Source of the DNA: Candidatus Epilinea brevis
GTDB taxonomy: Bacteria > Chloroflexota > Anaerolineae > Epilineales > Epilineaceae
Reading direction: 5' to 3'
NCBI GenBank assembly: GCA_016710785.1
Contig: JADJUE010000001.1
Location: 620,001-684,000, forward strand
DNA length: 64,000 nt
Below are positions 8,492 through 16,345 of the stretch, one piece after another. A program made the position numbers and the translations under genes. The notes beneath the pieces are model-generated. The model ran no database searches. It saw only the letters and a list, made by a program, of their open reading frames with translations, and was not told the origin of the DNA. Each line of letters begins with the position of its first letter. Position 1 is the stretch's first letter.

Positions 8492-8958
8492 GCACACATG
8501 CGGGGCTCGCGGCACGTATCCATCGCGCCCTGGCCGATGTGAATGTGGTGGTCAACCGGCTGGTCATCCTGTCCGATCGGGCCCGGCGCGACTCGGACTT
8601 CGCCGTTGTGGACGCGTTGGCGCTCAACCTGCAAAGCCTGTATACGGGCATGGAGCAGATCTTCGAGGCCATCGCCCGCGAGGTCGACGAGGACCTGCCC
8701 GCCGGTCCGAACTGGCACCGGGACCTGCTGGATCAGATGGGCGCCGAGATCCCTGGACGGCGGCCGGCGGTCATTGACGATGAATCGCGCGCCTGCCTGC
8801 ACGAGGCCCGGGCCTTCCGACACGTGGTACGCAACGTCTATAGCCACAACCTGAATGCGGAGACGGTCTCAACCCTTGCGGCGCGGATGATCGTCTGCCA
8901 TCCGCATGTCAAGCAAGCGCTGGAGTCCTTCGCCGGACTGCTGAGTCAATCGCGCTGA
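8488..8958 (+). CDS. HEPN-domain protein (HepT-like toxin)
   Basis: This 156-residue helical protein starts at GTG 8488, overlapping the stop of the MNT gene by 4 bases. Near the C-terminus, R115-N-V-Y-S-H120 matches the HEPN Rx4H ribonuclease motif and sits in RAFRHVVRNVYSHNLN. Canonical HepT toxins carry RX4HXY, whose tyrosine is the AMPylation target. Here HXY is replaced by HNL and the nearest tyrosine is inside Rx4H. Many relatives with this FRHxVRN context have a phenylalanine at the histidine position, so the active site may be arranged differently. The likely role is an RNase toxin controlled by the upstream MNT protein. Confidence 0.75.
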   Translation: MSTHAGLAARIHRALADVNVVVNRLVILSDRARRDSDFAVVDALALNLQSLYTGMEQIFEAIAREVDEDLPAGPNWHRDLLDQMGAEIPGRRPAVIDDESRACLHEARAFRHVVRNVYSHNLNAETVSTLAARMIVCHPHVKQALESFAGLLSQSR

Positions 8959-8966
8959 GTCTGCCT

Positions 8967-9074
8967 TCAACGCCCCGCCTGCCGCCCCAGCCAGGGCATG
9001 AACACCGTGTCGACCGGCCGGGGCAAGTCGATCTCCGGGATGGCCACCCGCTCTTGGCTGGTGAGCTCGTTCAC
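8967..9074 (-). CDS. Orphan 35-residue ORF carrying only an LP-motif tail
   Basis: GTG 9074 overlaps the stop of the upstream membrane protein (GTGA), and the frame runs 35 codons to TGA at 8967. Its last half, EIDLPRP-VDTVFMPWLGRQ, is nearly identical to the C-terminus of the secreted protein encoded at 11427-12668. Over 8967-9047 the DNA differs from 11427-11507 at only a handful of positions. It is therefore a duplicated 3' end of that gene placed exactly behind the membrane protein. It could be a recombination scar or a real coupled micro-ORF. No signal peptide is present. Confidence 0.4.
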   Translation of the reverse strand: MNELTSQERVAIPEIDLPRPVDTVFMPWLGRQAGR

Positions 9075-10816
9075 GGCGACGCCTCCTCGTCCAACAGTCG
9101 CTCGTCCGGATCCGATGTCAGCCTCCAGATCCAGCTCAGGGCCGCGTCCGCCTCGGGCAGGGCATCGCCCTGCATGACCATCAAGCGGCGCAGGCCATCC
9201 GCCGATTGCGGCGCCGACTCACCGATGATGACGGTGCTTTCCCAGCGCTGCGCCATGCGCACCACCTCGGCGGTCGGATCCTCGATGGCCACGGCATCCG
9301 GCCCCAGCCGCGGTTCGGGTCTTGCCCCTGAAGCCGCCAGGCGCTCCATGGCCTCCCGGGCCGTCTGTACCTGGTGATAGCGGCGCAGTCGAAAGGGGTA
9401 GGCGACACCGTGACTGTCGGTGATCCGGTAGCCGGCCTCCACCGATGAGGGACCACGCATGGTCACGTCCGTCACGGCCGCCGGCAGCCGGAGCCTCTCG
9501 GAATGCTCGCCGACCGACGGCGACGACGCGTACTCGGTCGGAAGGGCAAAGACGACGCGTCGCGCGAGTTCGCTTCCACCACCTACCGTCAGCAGGGAGC
9601 GACCCATGAGATGCGTCACCAGACCAAAAGGGAGGACGAAGGTCAACAGGACGAAGCCGAACGGGATCACCGCGAGCCAACGCATGCGCCCCCATCCGGG
9701 GCCGATGACCCACGTTCCGACCGTGCGGCGCCGCATGGCACCACGCCACAGGTACAGAATGGGGATCAACACCATGGGAGACAGCGGGACGACGATCCAG
9801 CCCATACCGTAGGGCAGCCAGACCCGCTTGAGGATGTCGATGATCGCGCGTGTGGATCCCATCATCATCGGGAACACAGTGGCGCAGGCGAGCAGCCAGA
9901 CCACAAGCATGTCAAGCGTCAACGCCGCCAGGGAGTAGCCCCGACCGCGCCAGGCGGTAGCCCGGCCCACAGGCCCGCCGAACGAGGACCGGGGGAGGCC
10001 GTGGTAGAACGCAGCAAAGGCCGCCAGTCCGGCCGGCGAGGTGACGACCAGGCCGATAACCAGCGCCAGGACGCCAAGTCCCTGCAAGGCGATATAGGCG
10101 AACACAAGGCTGATGTAGGCCAGGCGCCGGCCATCCATCAGGTCCCAGCTGTCCAGCATGGCGGTGAGGGCTGATTGACGGCGGTCGACGATCAGCAGCG
10201 GTACCTGCGATAGTCCCGTCAGCACATAGATGAAGCCGAGGCCGCCAGCGATGCCGATCGCGACCATCACAAGATAGACGAGGGTCATGGCCACGCCTTG
10301 ACCCAGCGCCCCCGCGGGCAGGTGCAGCGCCACCAGCGCGCTGGCACGATGCAGACCGTAGATGGCCAGACCGGCCGATGCGGGCGGGATCGCTACGCAG
10401 ATCCCACCCAGCAACAGAGCCAGGACGATGCCCGGCAGGCGACCGATCCATGCGAAGTAGCTGCCCAGGCCCACGGGCTCGTTCCTGACCGCGCGCAGGG
10501 CCACCGGTAGAAAGGCCACCTTGGTCGCAATCCCCGCAATCAGGAAGGCGGCATTCGGTAGGAGGACGATCTTGGCGAGGCCTGCGCCCGTGAAGTCGCT
10601 CTCCAGCCAGTGGTCCATGCTGTCGGAGACGACCATTTCCGACCCCACCAAGGCCGCGGCCAGCATGTAAGCGCCCATTTCCATGACAAGAAGTGGAATG
10701 GCAAGGAGCCACGGATGTCGCTTGAAGCCCGCCCACCCCAAGCGCAGCGCGGTGTCGACGGCATTCACGTCCACAGGTTTCGGCACAAGGTCTGACGGCA
10801 GGGAGAAGGTAGCCAT
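9071..10816 (-). CDS. Large multi-pass membrane protein of unknown function
   Basis: This 581-residue protein starts at ATG 10816, 7 bases after AAAGGA; the frame's earlier starts lack a ribosome site. After a soluble 20-residue start come about ten hydrophobic segments (for example PWLLAIPLLVMEMGAYMLA, IVLALLLGGICVAIPP, ISLVFAYIALQGLGVLALVI, MRWLAVIPFGFVLLTFVLPF). A C-terminal soluble domain of about 170 residues follows (TDVTMRGPSSVEAGYRI) with no recognisable motif. No enzyme or transporter signature is visible. It is separated by a repeat-rich 610-bp spacer from the upstream LVIVAD gene on the same strand. A 35-codon ORF bearing an LP tail overlaps its stop. Confidence 0.75.
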   Translation of the reverse strand: MATFSLPSDLVPKPVDVNAVDTALRLGWAGFKRHPWLLAIPLLVMEMGAYMLAAALVGSEMVVSDSMDHWLESDFTGAGLAKIVLLPNAAFLIAGIATKVAFLPVALRAVRNEPVGLGSYFAWIGRLPGIVLALLLGGICVAIPPASAGLAIYGLHRASALVALHLPAGALGQGVAMTLVYLVMVAIGIAGGLGFIYVLTGLSQVPLLIVDRRQSALTAMLDSWDLMDGRRLAYISLVFAYIALQGLGVLALVIGLVVTSPAGLAAFAAFYHGLPRSSFGGPVGRATAWRGRGYSLAALTLDMLVVWLLACATVFPMMMGSTRAIIDILKRVWLPYGMGWIVVPLSPMVLIPILYLWRGAMRRRTVGTWVIGPGWGRMRWLAVIPFGFVLLTFVLPFGLVTHLMGRSLLTVGGGSELARRVVFALPTEYASSPSVGEHSERLRLPAAVTDVTMRGPSSVEAGYRITDSHGVAYPFRLRRYHQVQTAREAMERLAASGARPEPRLGPDAVAIEDPTAEVVRMAQRWESTVIIGESAPQSADGLRRLMVMQGDALPEADAALSWIWRLTSDPDERLLDEEASP

Positions 10817-10900
10817 CGACAGTCCTTTCTGCGCAGGTTGACCGAGACAGCGCCCGGAAGGCCATGGGGCCAAGAATGAAACAGCGTCACGCCCTTGCTC

Positions 10901-10943
10901 TACGCGCTCGATCCCGCGCCGGTTGCAGCGCGACCGCACCCTG
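10901..10943. repeat. 43-bp dispersed repeat, copy 1
   Basis: This 43-bp segment reappears in the same orientation at 12786-12828 with about six mismatches; both contain GCCGGTTGCAG. Copy 1 lies in the spacer upstream of the membrane protein. Copy 2 lies at the 3' end of the fibro-slime/vWA gene. No function is evident. Confidence 0.5.
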
Positions 10944-11066
10944 GCTCGTTCTTCACTCGGCTGTAGCGCCGGCCGAACTCCCCTGGAAGAAACGAACCTG
11001 TTGGCAACCCTTATGTGGGTGGCGGGACGGTCGAGAGTCTCCCAACGAGAGCGCGCCGCCTCGACC

Positions 11067-11110
11067 GCCCGGGGGCAAAGCAGCCCCGGGCTCGTCCATC
11101 GGGATGTCCC
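11067..11110 (-). repeat. Copy of the GCCCGGGG hairpin repeat
   Basis: This is a 44-bp sequence with the internal hairpin GCCCGGGG/CCCCGGGC followed by GGGATGTCCC. It closely matches, in opposite orientation, the right arm of the element at 28443-28598, and the similarity continues about 25 bp outward through GAGCGCGCCGCC. It lies next to an IS3-like transposase remnant. Confidence 0.55.
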
Positions 11111-11198
11111 TTCTATGAGAAGGCCAGTCAAGTCCTTCTGCGGGACGGCATGACGTCCCACGATATCCGCTCCGCTGTCCGTTCATGGCGATCACTGG

Positions 11199-11345
11199 GA
11201 GCACCTCGCGCAGGATGGCCACCTTCTCCTTGGCGGTGTAGTTGGGGCGGCGTTCTCCGCCCACGGGTGTCTCCCCTCCCTGCCCGGTGCATGTAACTCG
11301 GGCTGCGGGAAACGCCAGGTTCAGGTGAGGCAGAACATCGGAGAG
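11199..11345 (-). mobile_element. Relic of an IS3-like insertion sequence (transposase 5' end)
   Basis: From GTG 11264 the minus strand encodes ERRPNYTAKEKVAILREVL, the opening helix of many IS3-group OrfA-like transposases. GGAGGGGAGACACC precedes it as ribosome site. After about 22 codons, at 11199, the similarity stops and repeat sequence follows, so only the left end of an element remains. The GC-rich leader to about 11345 probably belongs to it. The whole spacer 10817-11426 holds this relic, the hairpin repeat and a 43-bp repeat, and no intact gene. Confidence 0.5.
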
Positions 11346-11426
11346 CATCCAGACCCTGCCGGACCGGACCACCGCCCAGGACTGCCAGGACGCGTCTTCG
11401 CCTGCAGCGGCACGCATCACAATCGC

Positions 11427-12668
11427 TCAACGCCCCGCCTGCCGCCCCAGCCACGGCATGAACACCATGCCGACCGGCCGGGGCAGGTCGATCTCCAGAA
11501 TGTCCACATGCCCAGAGCCAGGGCCATAGTGATCGCTGGACACGTAGACCCGATTGCCGGCCGCCGCCGACATGGCTACGCCGTAGCCCTGGTCGATGTC
11601 CGAAGCCACCGTATGCTCGAAGCGAGCGAGTTCGACGATGTGCTCTGGATCCCGTGCGTCCAGCACGTAGAGGTATTGTAGATCGGTCAGGAGCACGCGG
11701 TGGCCCAGCAGGGTCACATGGGTGGCGAACTGTTGTGTCTCGAACAGCCCTGACTCCGTATACGATGGGAGACCGTTGTCCATCTTTGTGGGTGGACGGG
11801 TAAAGTCGATGATTCCCAGATGTCGGCCGCACGTCACATAGGCTCGCTGGCCGCGGTAGGCGATGCTGCGGCGCTGGCGGGCTTCGTCCTGCTCGCAGTA
11901 TTCACGGTCCATCGCCAGGCGAAACTGCGCCTTCCGTCGGATGGCCGACGGATCCGCTGCATCCAGAAGCACACCTCCAAACATGCGCCAAAGGAGGACA
12001 TCGGTGCCATCGACCGCTAACGAGATCGGAGACTCGCCGCCACCGATCTCCTCGCCCATCAGGACAGGTGCCGACGGATCCGCGATATCGAAGATCTGAA
12101 GCACCGAATGCTGGACCACGTAGGCCCGCGACCCGGCCACGGCCACCGCAGAGGCCGACACGTCATTTGCAAGGACGCTGACCAGGCGGGGAGCACGTGG
12201 ATCCGCAACATCGATGATCACCGGCGGACTGCCAGCCAAGAAGAGGAGCGACCCATCCAGTCTTATCCAGTTCTCGCGCGCAAACTCGCTCGCTAGCGTC
12301 GGCACGGTCGGGTGAGCCAGCGACGCCACCTTGGCTGGACTGGTCGGCACGGTGACATCGAACACGTCCAATTCGCAGGATCGGGCGACGAAGAGGTAGT
12401 TGCCTCGTGCCGCGATGCCCAAGGCCATGAATTCTTCGATAGCGCCGCCTCTTTCGATCCGCCCCAGCCAGGTCAGAGGATCGCGCGACGCCGGCTGGGC
12501 ATGGAGTCCGTCCGCAGCATGACCCAGAACGATGGCGGCGAATGCGACGACAAGCAGGCCAGCCGTCAATCGCGGTTGCCTTGCGAACCGCCTCGCGACC
12601 CAGGACGAAGTGACCGACGTGTTCGGACGGTGTTCCTGGACCAACAACTCGGCTTGACGAGATCGCAC
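11427..12668 (-). CDS. Secreted LVIVAD-type propeller protein with LP tail
   Basis: This 413-residue exported protein starts at GTG 12668, 7 bases after AAGGAG; the frame extends to 12761 without a ribosome site. A signal peptide follows a basic stretch (LTAGLLVVAFAAIVLG, cleaved near HAQPA). The body is built of repeated units of the form L-x-I/V-F/I-D-[VI]-[AT]-x-P-x-x-P (LDVFDVTVPTSPAKV, PVIIDVADPRAPRLV, LQIFDIADPSAPVLM, LYVLDARDPEHIVEL). These are the hallmark of LVIVAD/YncE-like propellers found on bacterial surfaces. The C-terminus MVFMPWLGRQAGR is the shared LP motif. Its 3' end is duplicated at 8967-9043. Molecular function is unknown. Confidence 0.8.
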   Translation of the reverse strand: MRSRQAELLVQEHRPNTSVTSSWVARRFARQPRLTAGLLVVAFAAIVLGHAADGLHAQPASRDPLTWLGRIERGGAIEEFMALGIAARGNYLFVARSCELDVFDVTVPTSPAKVASLAHPTVPTLASEFARENWIRLDGSLLFLAGSPPVIIDVADPRAPRLVSVLANDVSASAVAVAGSRAYVVQHSVLQIFDIADPSAPVLMGEEIGGGESPISLAVDGTDVLLWRMFGGVLLDAADPSAIRRKAQFRLAMDREYCEQDEARQRRSIAYRGQRAYVTCGRHLGIIDFTRPPTKMDNGLPSYTESGLFETQQFATHVTLLGHRVLLTDLQYLYVLDARDPEHIVELARFEHTVASDIDQGYGVAMSAAAGNRVYVSSDHYGPGSGHVDILEIDLPRPVGMVFMPWLGRQAGR

Positions 12669-12785
12669 GATAGACTCCTTGGGTGAGCCTGCGGACGGTG
12701 ATAGGGTGGACAGCGCGCGTGACGACCGTCCGCACCGGCATCGACGGAGACGGGTAACCAAGAAGAACAGCTTCTTGCCCTCGGC

Positions 12786-12828
12786 CTACGTGCTCGGTCC
12801 TCCGCCGGTTGCAGCTCGACCGGACCCT
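12786..12828. repeat. 43-bp dispersed repeat, copy 2
   Basis: This segment matches 10901-10943 in the same orientation with about six mismatches. It touches the stop codon of the fibro-slime/vWA gene, between that gene and the LVIVAD gene. Confidence 0.5.
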
Positions 12829-14297
12829 ATCGCCCGCCCCACAGCTCCCCGCGGTCGCAGGTCAAGCGCTCCGCCAGCGCGGCATACAGCCCCGCCAGCG
12901 CCTCCGCTTCCGGCGCCTCCAGGTAGCGGGCGCCGTCGCCGGCCACCGCCCGCAGCAGGTCGCGGTCGATCTGCGCGCCCAGGCCCACCGTCCACACCGT
13001 CACCCCGGCCGCGTGTAGCCGTTCGGCCCGCAGGCGCACTTCCACCGGCGTGGCCCCGTTGACGAGCCCGTCGCTGAGCAGCACCAGGGCGCGGCGACGG
13101 CCGGTCGCCGATCCACCCTGGACGAAGGCCTGCTCGGCGGCGGCCAGCCCCAGGTCGATGCGGCTGCCGGGCTGACTGGTCATGCCGACCAGAGCTCGTT
13201 CCAGCTCAGCCGGGCCGGCACCGAGGCCGGCCAACACGGTACCGGCACGGTTGAAGGCCACGATGGCCGCTCTGTCCCCATCCGCTGCCAGGCGCATGCC
13301 GGCCACGAAGGCCCGCGCCCCGTCGCGCGCCGCCTCCAGCTTGCTGCGGCCGCGCAAGGTGGGTTCGCGCATGCTGCTGGAGGCGTCCAGCACCAGCACG
13401 GCGTCGATGGGCCGCCAGCGCTCCGGACAGCGCTCGCGCAGGAGGAGGGGCAGGAAGACCGGCAAGGGGACACGGGTGTTCGTGGGGGTGGTCGTTGCGG
13501 TGGCGGTAGACGTCGCCGTGGGCGATGCCGTCGGGCTGGGCGTGGCCGTAGGCGTTGCCGTCGGGCTGGGGGTGGGCGTCGGCGTGCTCGTCGCGGTCGG
13601 CGTGGCCGTGGGCGGGGCCAGCACCAGGGAGGTATCGATGCGGAAATGGCTGTCGGCGGTGTGGCGCTCGGCGAAGAAGAGATCGAAGCGGTACTCGGCG
13701 CCGGGCGTCAGACCCAGGTCGTCCAGGTTCACCTGGCCGGTCATCGCCCCATGCACGCCGCCCAGGTCGATGGCCAGGTTCCCATCGATGAACACCCACA
13801 GGTCGTCGTCGCCGCTGAAGGTGAAGAACTGGCCGCGCTGGTAGGTGAAGCGCGAATGCAGTTCCAGGGTGAAGTGGTAGTTATGGATGCGCCCCTGGTT
13901 GCCGAAGAGCTGCCCGTCCAGCGGGAAGAAGGCCTGGTCGTCGAAGCGGTAGACGCGGGCGTCCCCGGTGATGGTGTTGTCCAAGGTCAGGCTGACAGCC
14001 TGCTCGCGGTTGATGCTGGGCACATCGCGGTACCACTGGTCGAACGAGGCGCGGCTGGTGACCGTGGGATGCCGGCCCCGCGAGTCGAAGACCGGCTTGC
14101 CGTCCGCGCCCAGGCGCGGCAGCACGATGCCCGGGATCCACGCCGCCGTAGGATTCGAAGTCCGGATGAGTGTCGCGGAAGTCGCGCAGGGTGCCGGGCA
14201 GGCGGACGCTGTCGGCCAGGGCCGGACGGGCGGGGGCGGCTAGCCCGAACAGGGTGATGATCCCGAGCAGCACCGTGACCCGCGCTTTCAGACCCAT
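12827..14297 (-). CDS. Fibro-slime and vWA domain surface protein (frameshifted)
   Basis: ATG 14297 opens a signal peptide (VLLGIITLFGLAAPARPALA) followed by LRDFRDTHPDFESY, the typical start of a fibro-slime domain. About 165 bases in, the frame is lost: the domain continues one frame over as IVLPRLGADGKPVF and runs to 12827. Removing one base from the GGG run at 14130-14132 would restore one 489-residue protein. After the fibro-slime domain (FSGDDDLWVFIDGNLAIDLGG) comes a Thr/Pro linker, then the LP motif VFLPLLLR internally, then a vWA domain with MIDAS motif DASSSM. Cysteines bracket the vWA domain (RERC and LTCD). It is probably a cell-surface, metal-dependent binding protein. The shift may be a real mutation or a base error. 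Confidence 0.75.
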
Positions 14298-14419
14298 GGC
14301 CTCCGCCTTTCAACCTGCGAGCACTGACATCCAGCCGACGGATGATAGCGCGAGCGATGGTAGGGCGTGAGGCTGCCGCCAGGGCGGTCGGACCAGACAA
14401 CCGCCGGGAACACGAGGTC

Positions 14420-14601
14420 GTAGGGGCGGGTTTGAATCCCTTTCGGATATCCTCCACCGTCCCGATCGGCAAACCCGCCCTGTCGTATACCGCCCGGATG
14501 TCCCCACCGTCCCGGTCCCGATCGTTTCGCGCCTAACGGCAGGGCGGGTCTGCCGGCCGGACGGCCGTGGGATTCTCGATCGTGCCACAGACCCGCCCCT
14601 A
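14420..14601. repeat. Double palindrome of the GTAGGGGCGG family
   Basis: Two hairpin units lie side by side: GTAGGGGCGGGTTTG (14420-14434) with CAAACCCGCCCTGTC (14470-14484), and GGCAGGGCGGGTCTG (14538-14552) with CAGACCCGCCCCTAC (14587-14601). The outer and inner arms are also complementary across the whole structure. The right end supplies the TAG stop (14599-14601) of the HU-like gene. The 14298-14598 spacer otherwise holds only an ATGATA (14342-14347), a TATCAT -10-like box for the fibro-slime gene on the minus strand. Confidence 0.7.
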
Positions 14602-15111
14602 CGGAATTTGACGCGATGGCCCCGCGCTCGCCGTCCGCCGCTGCCGCCGTTCCTCCGGCGCGTACGCCGGCCGCCCCGGGCCGAGGTGCCGCTTCCGTCG
14701 CGGGCGGGGTGGTGGCAGCTCCAGCGGATCGTCCGGGAAGTCGGCGTCCCAGGCGGCCTTGTACTGCGCGTCGGTCCAGGTCCCCGCCTCGGGGTTGGCC
14801 ACGAGGCCGTTGAAGGTCGCCTTGTCCAGCACCTTGAGCAGCAAGTCCTTCTCAGCCACGAACTTGAGGCGCAGGTCGCCGTAGCGGTCCATGCTGAGGC
14901 GCAGCCGGCCCAGACCGGGGATCACCACCGGCCCGCCGCGGCGGAGGTAGAAGACCAGGGCGTCGCCCAGCTCCGCGAAGGCCTGTTTGGCGTTGTTGGG
15001 GTTGAGCCCCGAGCTGCGCGCCATCCAGGCGCAGAGTTCGTCGATCTCCGCGTGCGGCCCTTGCACGGTGCGGGGGCCGTAGCGGCCGACGGCTTGGATG
15101 AGGGTGGCCAT
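14599..15111 (-). CDS. HU/IHF-like DNA-binding domain protein
   Basis: This 170-residue protein starts at ATG 15111 behind AAAGGA. Residues about 20-105 resemble the HU/IHF fold as used in HU-related proteins: a helical dimerisation part (IDELCAWMARSSGLNPNNAKQAF), then FYLRRGGPVVIPGLGRLRLS, matching the beta arm with its conserved IPGLG turn. A Pro/Arg-rich basic tail follows (PPPRPRRKRHLGPGRP), which could bind DNA. The stop codon is provided by a GTAGGGG repeat. Upstream lies a strong TTGACA promoter inside an array of CTTAAG sites, so the gene is probably tightly regulated, perhaps by itself. Relatives occur next to mobile or repetitive DNA, but the role here is unknown. Confidence 0.7.
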   Translation of the reverse strand: MATLIQAVGRYGPRTVQGPHAEIDELCAWMARSSGLNPNNAKQAFAELGDALVFYLRRGGPVVIPGLGRLRLSMDRYGDLRLKFVAEKDLLLKVLDKATFNGLVANPEAGTWTDAQYKAAWDADFPDDPLELPPPRPRRKRHLGPGRPAYAPEERRQRRTASAGPSRQIP

Positions 15112-15170
15112 GGGTTCCTTTCTCTGCGCGGCTTGTCGGCGGAACGATGCGCGGAACACGCAGTACAAGT

Positions 15171-15199
15171 ACGATATTCGCTTAAGGGCATTTTGTCAA
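15171..15199 (-). promoter_or_regulatory. Promoter of the HU-like gene
   Basis: On the minus strand the perfect -35 TTGACA (15194-15199) is 17 bases from the -10 box TATCGT (15171-15176), about 60 bases before the start codon. A CTTAAG site (15181-15186) sits between the two boxes, where a bound protein would block RNA polymerase. Confidence 0.65.
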
Positions 15200-15269
15200 T
15201 TGGCTTAAGCGAATCTTCATCACTCGCTTAAGCGATTTTTTCGTATTCGCTCTAGCCAATTCGCAACCG
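15178..15269. repeat. Four 23-bp-spaced CTTAAG operator-like repeats
   Basis: CTTAAG occurs at 15181, 15204 and 15227, exactly 23 bp apart, and a degenerate CTCTAG sits at 15250, again 23 bp on. The best copy is the 12-bp palindrome TCGCTTAAGCGA (15224-15235). The array lies in the divergent spacer between the HU-like gene and the methyltransferase and overlaps the HU-like promoter. Regular spacing on one helix face is typical of cooperative operators or iterons. Confidence 0.65.
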
Positions 15270-15369
15270 ACTCCAGGCGATGGGAGTCCGGCAAGCCGGT
15301 AGACCTGTGGTAAGATCCCGGTGATGCGATTGCGCAAACTGTCGCGATCAGGCGGAGCAGGGGAGCATC

Positions 15370-16345
15370 GTGACTGACCCCACACCCACCCCGCCCTGGG
15401 TCGCCCCCTTCTACGCCCGCCAGGCCGCCTGGTCTGGCGGCTACATGCGCCCGGTTGAGCCCGCCGACCATGAGCGGGTCGATCAGTTGCTGCGACTGGC
15501 GGGTACCCTCTCGGATCCCGCGACTTCCCTGCAGGAGCCCCTCCGCGTCCTGGAACTGGGCGCCGGCGGCGGGCAGGCCGCGGCGGCCGCCGCGGCTCGG
15601 GGCCTGCTGGTGACCGCCATCGAACTGGTGCCCGAACTGGCCGCGCATGCCCGCTCGCTCGCCGCGACCATCGCCGTGGGTGAGCGTTCCGTCTCGCGTC
15701 CAGACGAGCGGGACCGGCAGGCTGACCGTCATCGAAGGCGACTTCTACACCGTCGACCCCGGCGGCCCTTTCGACGTGGTCTGCTACTGGGACGGTTTCG
15801 GGATCGGAGCCGACGACGATCAGCGCCTGCTGCTGCAACGGATCCACGGCTGGCTGGCTCCGGGCGGCTGCGCACTCATCGAGGTCTACACGCCCTGGTA
15901 CTGGGCGGCGGCCGCCAGCCGCGAACAGCATTTCGGCGACGGTAGCGCTCGCCGCTACGGCTTCGACGCCGATGGTTGCCGGATGCTGGACCGCTGGTGG
16001 CCGGAAGGCCGCGAAGAGGAGTCCGTCACCCAGTCGCTGCGCGCCTACAGCCCGGCGGATCTGCGGCTGCTGCTTGAGGGCACGGGCCTCGTACTGGATG
16101 GGATCGAAGCGGGTGGTGCATGGGACGAGGTAGCGCGTGTCTGGCGCGAGCAGGTGCCGCTGGACTCGGCGATGGGCTACGTGGCGCGGCTCGCCGTAGC
16201 ACAGCATCGATGCGTCGAGCGCCAGGACCTCTGCCTCACCCCATCACCACCCCCGCCCCCACCATCGCCGCCACCACCAGCAGCACCCCCCCCACGATCC
16301 AGCGGAAGGCGCCACGGCCCAGCCCCAGGGCCAGGGCCAGCTTGA
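15370..16345 (+). CDS. Class I SAM-dependent methyltransferase (frameshifted)
   Basis: GTG 15370 (GGAG upstream) starts a protein whose first 110 residues end with the SAM-binding motif I, VLELGAGGGQAAAAAAARG, and the acidic strand end of motif II (AIELVPELA). Around 15680-15720 the frame changes by one base and the fold continues as LTVIEGDFYTVDPGGPFDVVCYWDGFG (written here as two adjoining pieces LTVIEGDFYTV and DPGGPFDVVCYW) and LLQRIHGWLAPGG. The latter are motifs III-IV and the post-IV strand. Joined, the protein would have about 324 residues. The final 50 residues are Pro-rich and run 110 bases into the convergent MgtC gene, so the true end may be shorter. Substrate is unknown. It could be a pseudogene or a sequence error. 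Confidence 0.7.

Noticed and set aside
14420..14440. GGTTTGAATCCC resembling a tRNA T-loop
   Set aside because: It belongs to the GTAGGGGCGG repeat hairpin and no acceptor stem or anticodon arm surrounds it; no tRNA was found in the window.
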